This document shows positions 63,066-64,000 of a DNA stretch of 64,000 bases, piece after piece. This stretch comes from Telopea speciosissima (Eukaryota > Streptophyta > Magnoliopsida > Proteales > Proteaceae). A program made the translations under genes and the position numbers. Where the stretch lies: positions 66,240,755 through 66,304,754 of the forward strand of contig NC_057922.1 of the NCBI RefSeq assembly GCF_018873765.1. Reading direction: 5' to 3'. A model generated the notes under the pieces. That model worked only from the letters and a program-made list of their open reading frames with translations, did no database searches and had not been told where the DNA came from. Position 1 is the first letter of the stretch. Each line of letters begins with the position of its first letter.

Positions 63066-64000
63066 TAATGTAGCTCTAAATAGGAGAAGGATCCTATTAG
63101 AGGCCAGGTGTACAATGGTTCTGAAATTGACCAGCCGATTGGGGCAAAGTAGGCTGATTTGACTCAAAATTAGGGTTAGGTAAGGGCAATGAGTGAATGT
63201 GATATTTGATAATGATGGGCTGGTCTAAAGGAAGCTAATGGTATAGGTTTTAAATAGGTTTAAACAAAAAATTAAAATTCTGAAATTCTAGGGTTAGGGT
63301 TTCGGGTTTTAGAAGCTAGGTTGAAATTAGGGTTTAAAGTGGTATTTTGGGGCTGGACTTGAAATCAAGTTTCCCAAACAGTGAGGGGAAGGCTCGACTG
63401 AAGTTTGAAGGGGAATGGATGGCTGGAAGTGTGGTTTTTTGAATTTTAGGGTTTTTTTTTTGGGTTTTATGTGAGTGAGGGGATTAGGGTTTTTGATGGA
63501 CAGTTGAGGCTGCAGGTTAGGTCGAGTGGAGGGAGGGCAGTAAGGGATCTGTGGTTAAATTTTGGATGAAAACTGATGAAGGATGAAGGCTGTACAGAAT
63601 TTAGAACACTAGGATTTATGGAGGTCGATGGGAATTTAATGGAGACTTAGGGTTTTGATGGGATTCAAATAAAATTAAAAAGGGGGAATCGATTGGGAGG
63701 GAAGAAGAATGGATGGAACAGAAAATTAAACTTCAACTTACAGCAGGAAATCCACCGGCAGCAGCTTTATAATTGAAGGAACCTCCCGATCTTCTTGATG
63801 CAAGGAGTCACAGGAATCCACCCACCCTATCCATCTTGAAATCCACAAGGATATACACTCACAAAGGAGCAGGAACAACAGCAGCAACAGCCGATAGCAG
63901 CAAACAGATTTTTTAATTCAAAATTCAGTGTGGGGGAGCCCTCCACGATTTACTCTATTTATAATATGGCTTTATGCCAAATCCTAATACAACTTAATGA
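63066..64000 (-). mobile_element. Gypsy-type LTR (right copy, runs off the window)
   Basis: Starts TAATGTAGCTCTAAATAGG and follows the same order of motifs as 60586-61852 (GATAATGATGGGC.GGTCTAAAGG, AAGCTAATGGTATA.GTTTT, CCTCCCGATCTT.TTGATGCAAGGAGT). No primer site lies next to its left end, so it may be a separate insertion rather than the partner of the left LTR. Confidence 0.7.

Overview
The window is nuclear DNA of a flowering plant. It has spliced genes with GT-AG introns, plant-restricted families (DUF936, COP1-interacting protein 7-like), Au-type SINEs, RTE-type LINE tails, Ty1/Copia and Ty3/Gypsy LTR elements, and hAT and Mutator-like DNA transposons. The species cannot be fixed from sequence alone. 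The long, repeat-stuffed introns suggest a fairly large genome, perhaps a woody or early-diverging angiosperm (inference).

Four host genes are visible. (1) At the left edge, minus strand, lies the first coding exon of a DUF936 protein (1-187), with a probable 5' UTR exon ending at 925. (2) A complete COP1-interacting protein 7-like gene on the minus strand runs from the ATG at 35041 to the stop at 4408. It has nine coding exons and a predicted 1496 aa product. Its last two exons are tiny (84 and 65 nt) and have been pushed far from the main body by transposons. (3) A complete PWP2 (UTP1) gene on the plus strand runs from 44349 to 56057. It has seven coding exons and a predicted 896 aa product; PWP2 is a WD40/Utp12 subunit of the small-subunit processome. 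(4) At 59078-59217 is the first coding exon of an unidentified plus-strand gene, preceded by GGCCCA repeats and a telobox. Genes 2 and 3 are divergently arranged.

Most of the rest is layered transposon sequence. Intron 8 of the CIP7-like gene holds an Au SINE and a TIR element split by Copia-1 (7052-11482; LTRs differ at 3 of 195 sites; reverse transcriptase deleted). Intron 7 (13.3 kb) holds a solo LTR and Copia-2 (13732-24665, minus). Copia-2 is itself interrupted inside its Gag zinc-knuckle codons by a 5.2 kb hAT element with an exact 8-bp target duplication. The intergenic region carries a Mutator-like element with a 9-bp duplication and a later tandem duplication of its right end. PWP2 intron 1 holds a 1.7 kb TIR element. 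PWP2 intron 4 holds a non-autonomous Gypsy element whose left LTR contains a nested solo LTR of the same family. The right 3.6 kb is a mosaic of LINE tail, Gypsy-type LTRs, a truncated Copia and a chromodomain fragment.

I found no RNA gene, CRISPR array or convincingly new biochemical system. The most interesting content is the exact nesting order of the elements and a plant gene that appears to keep coding across a >30 kb, transposon-loaded structure.
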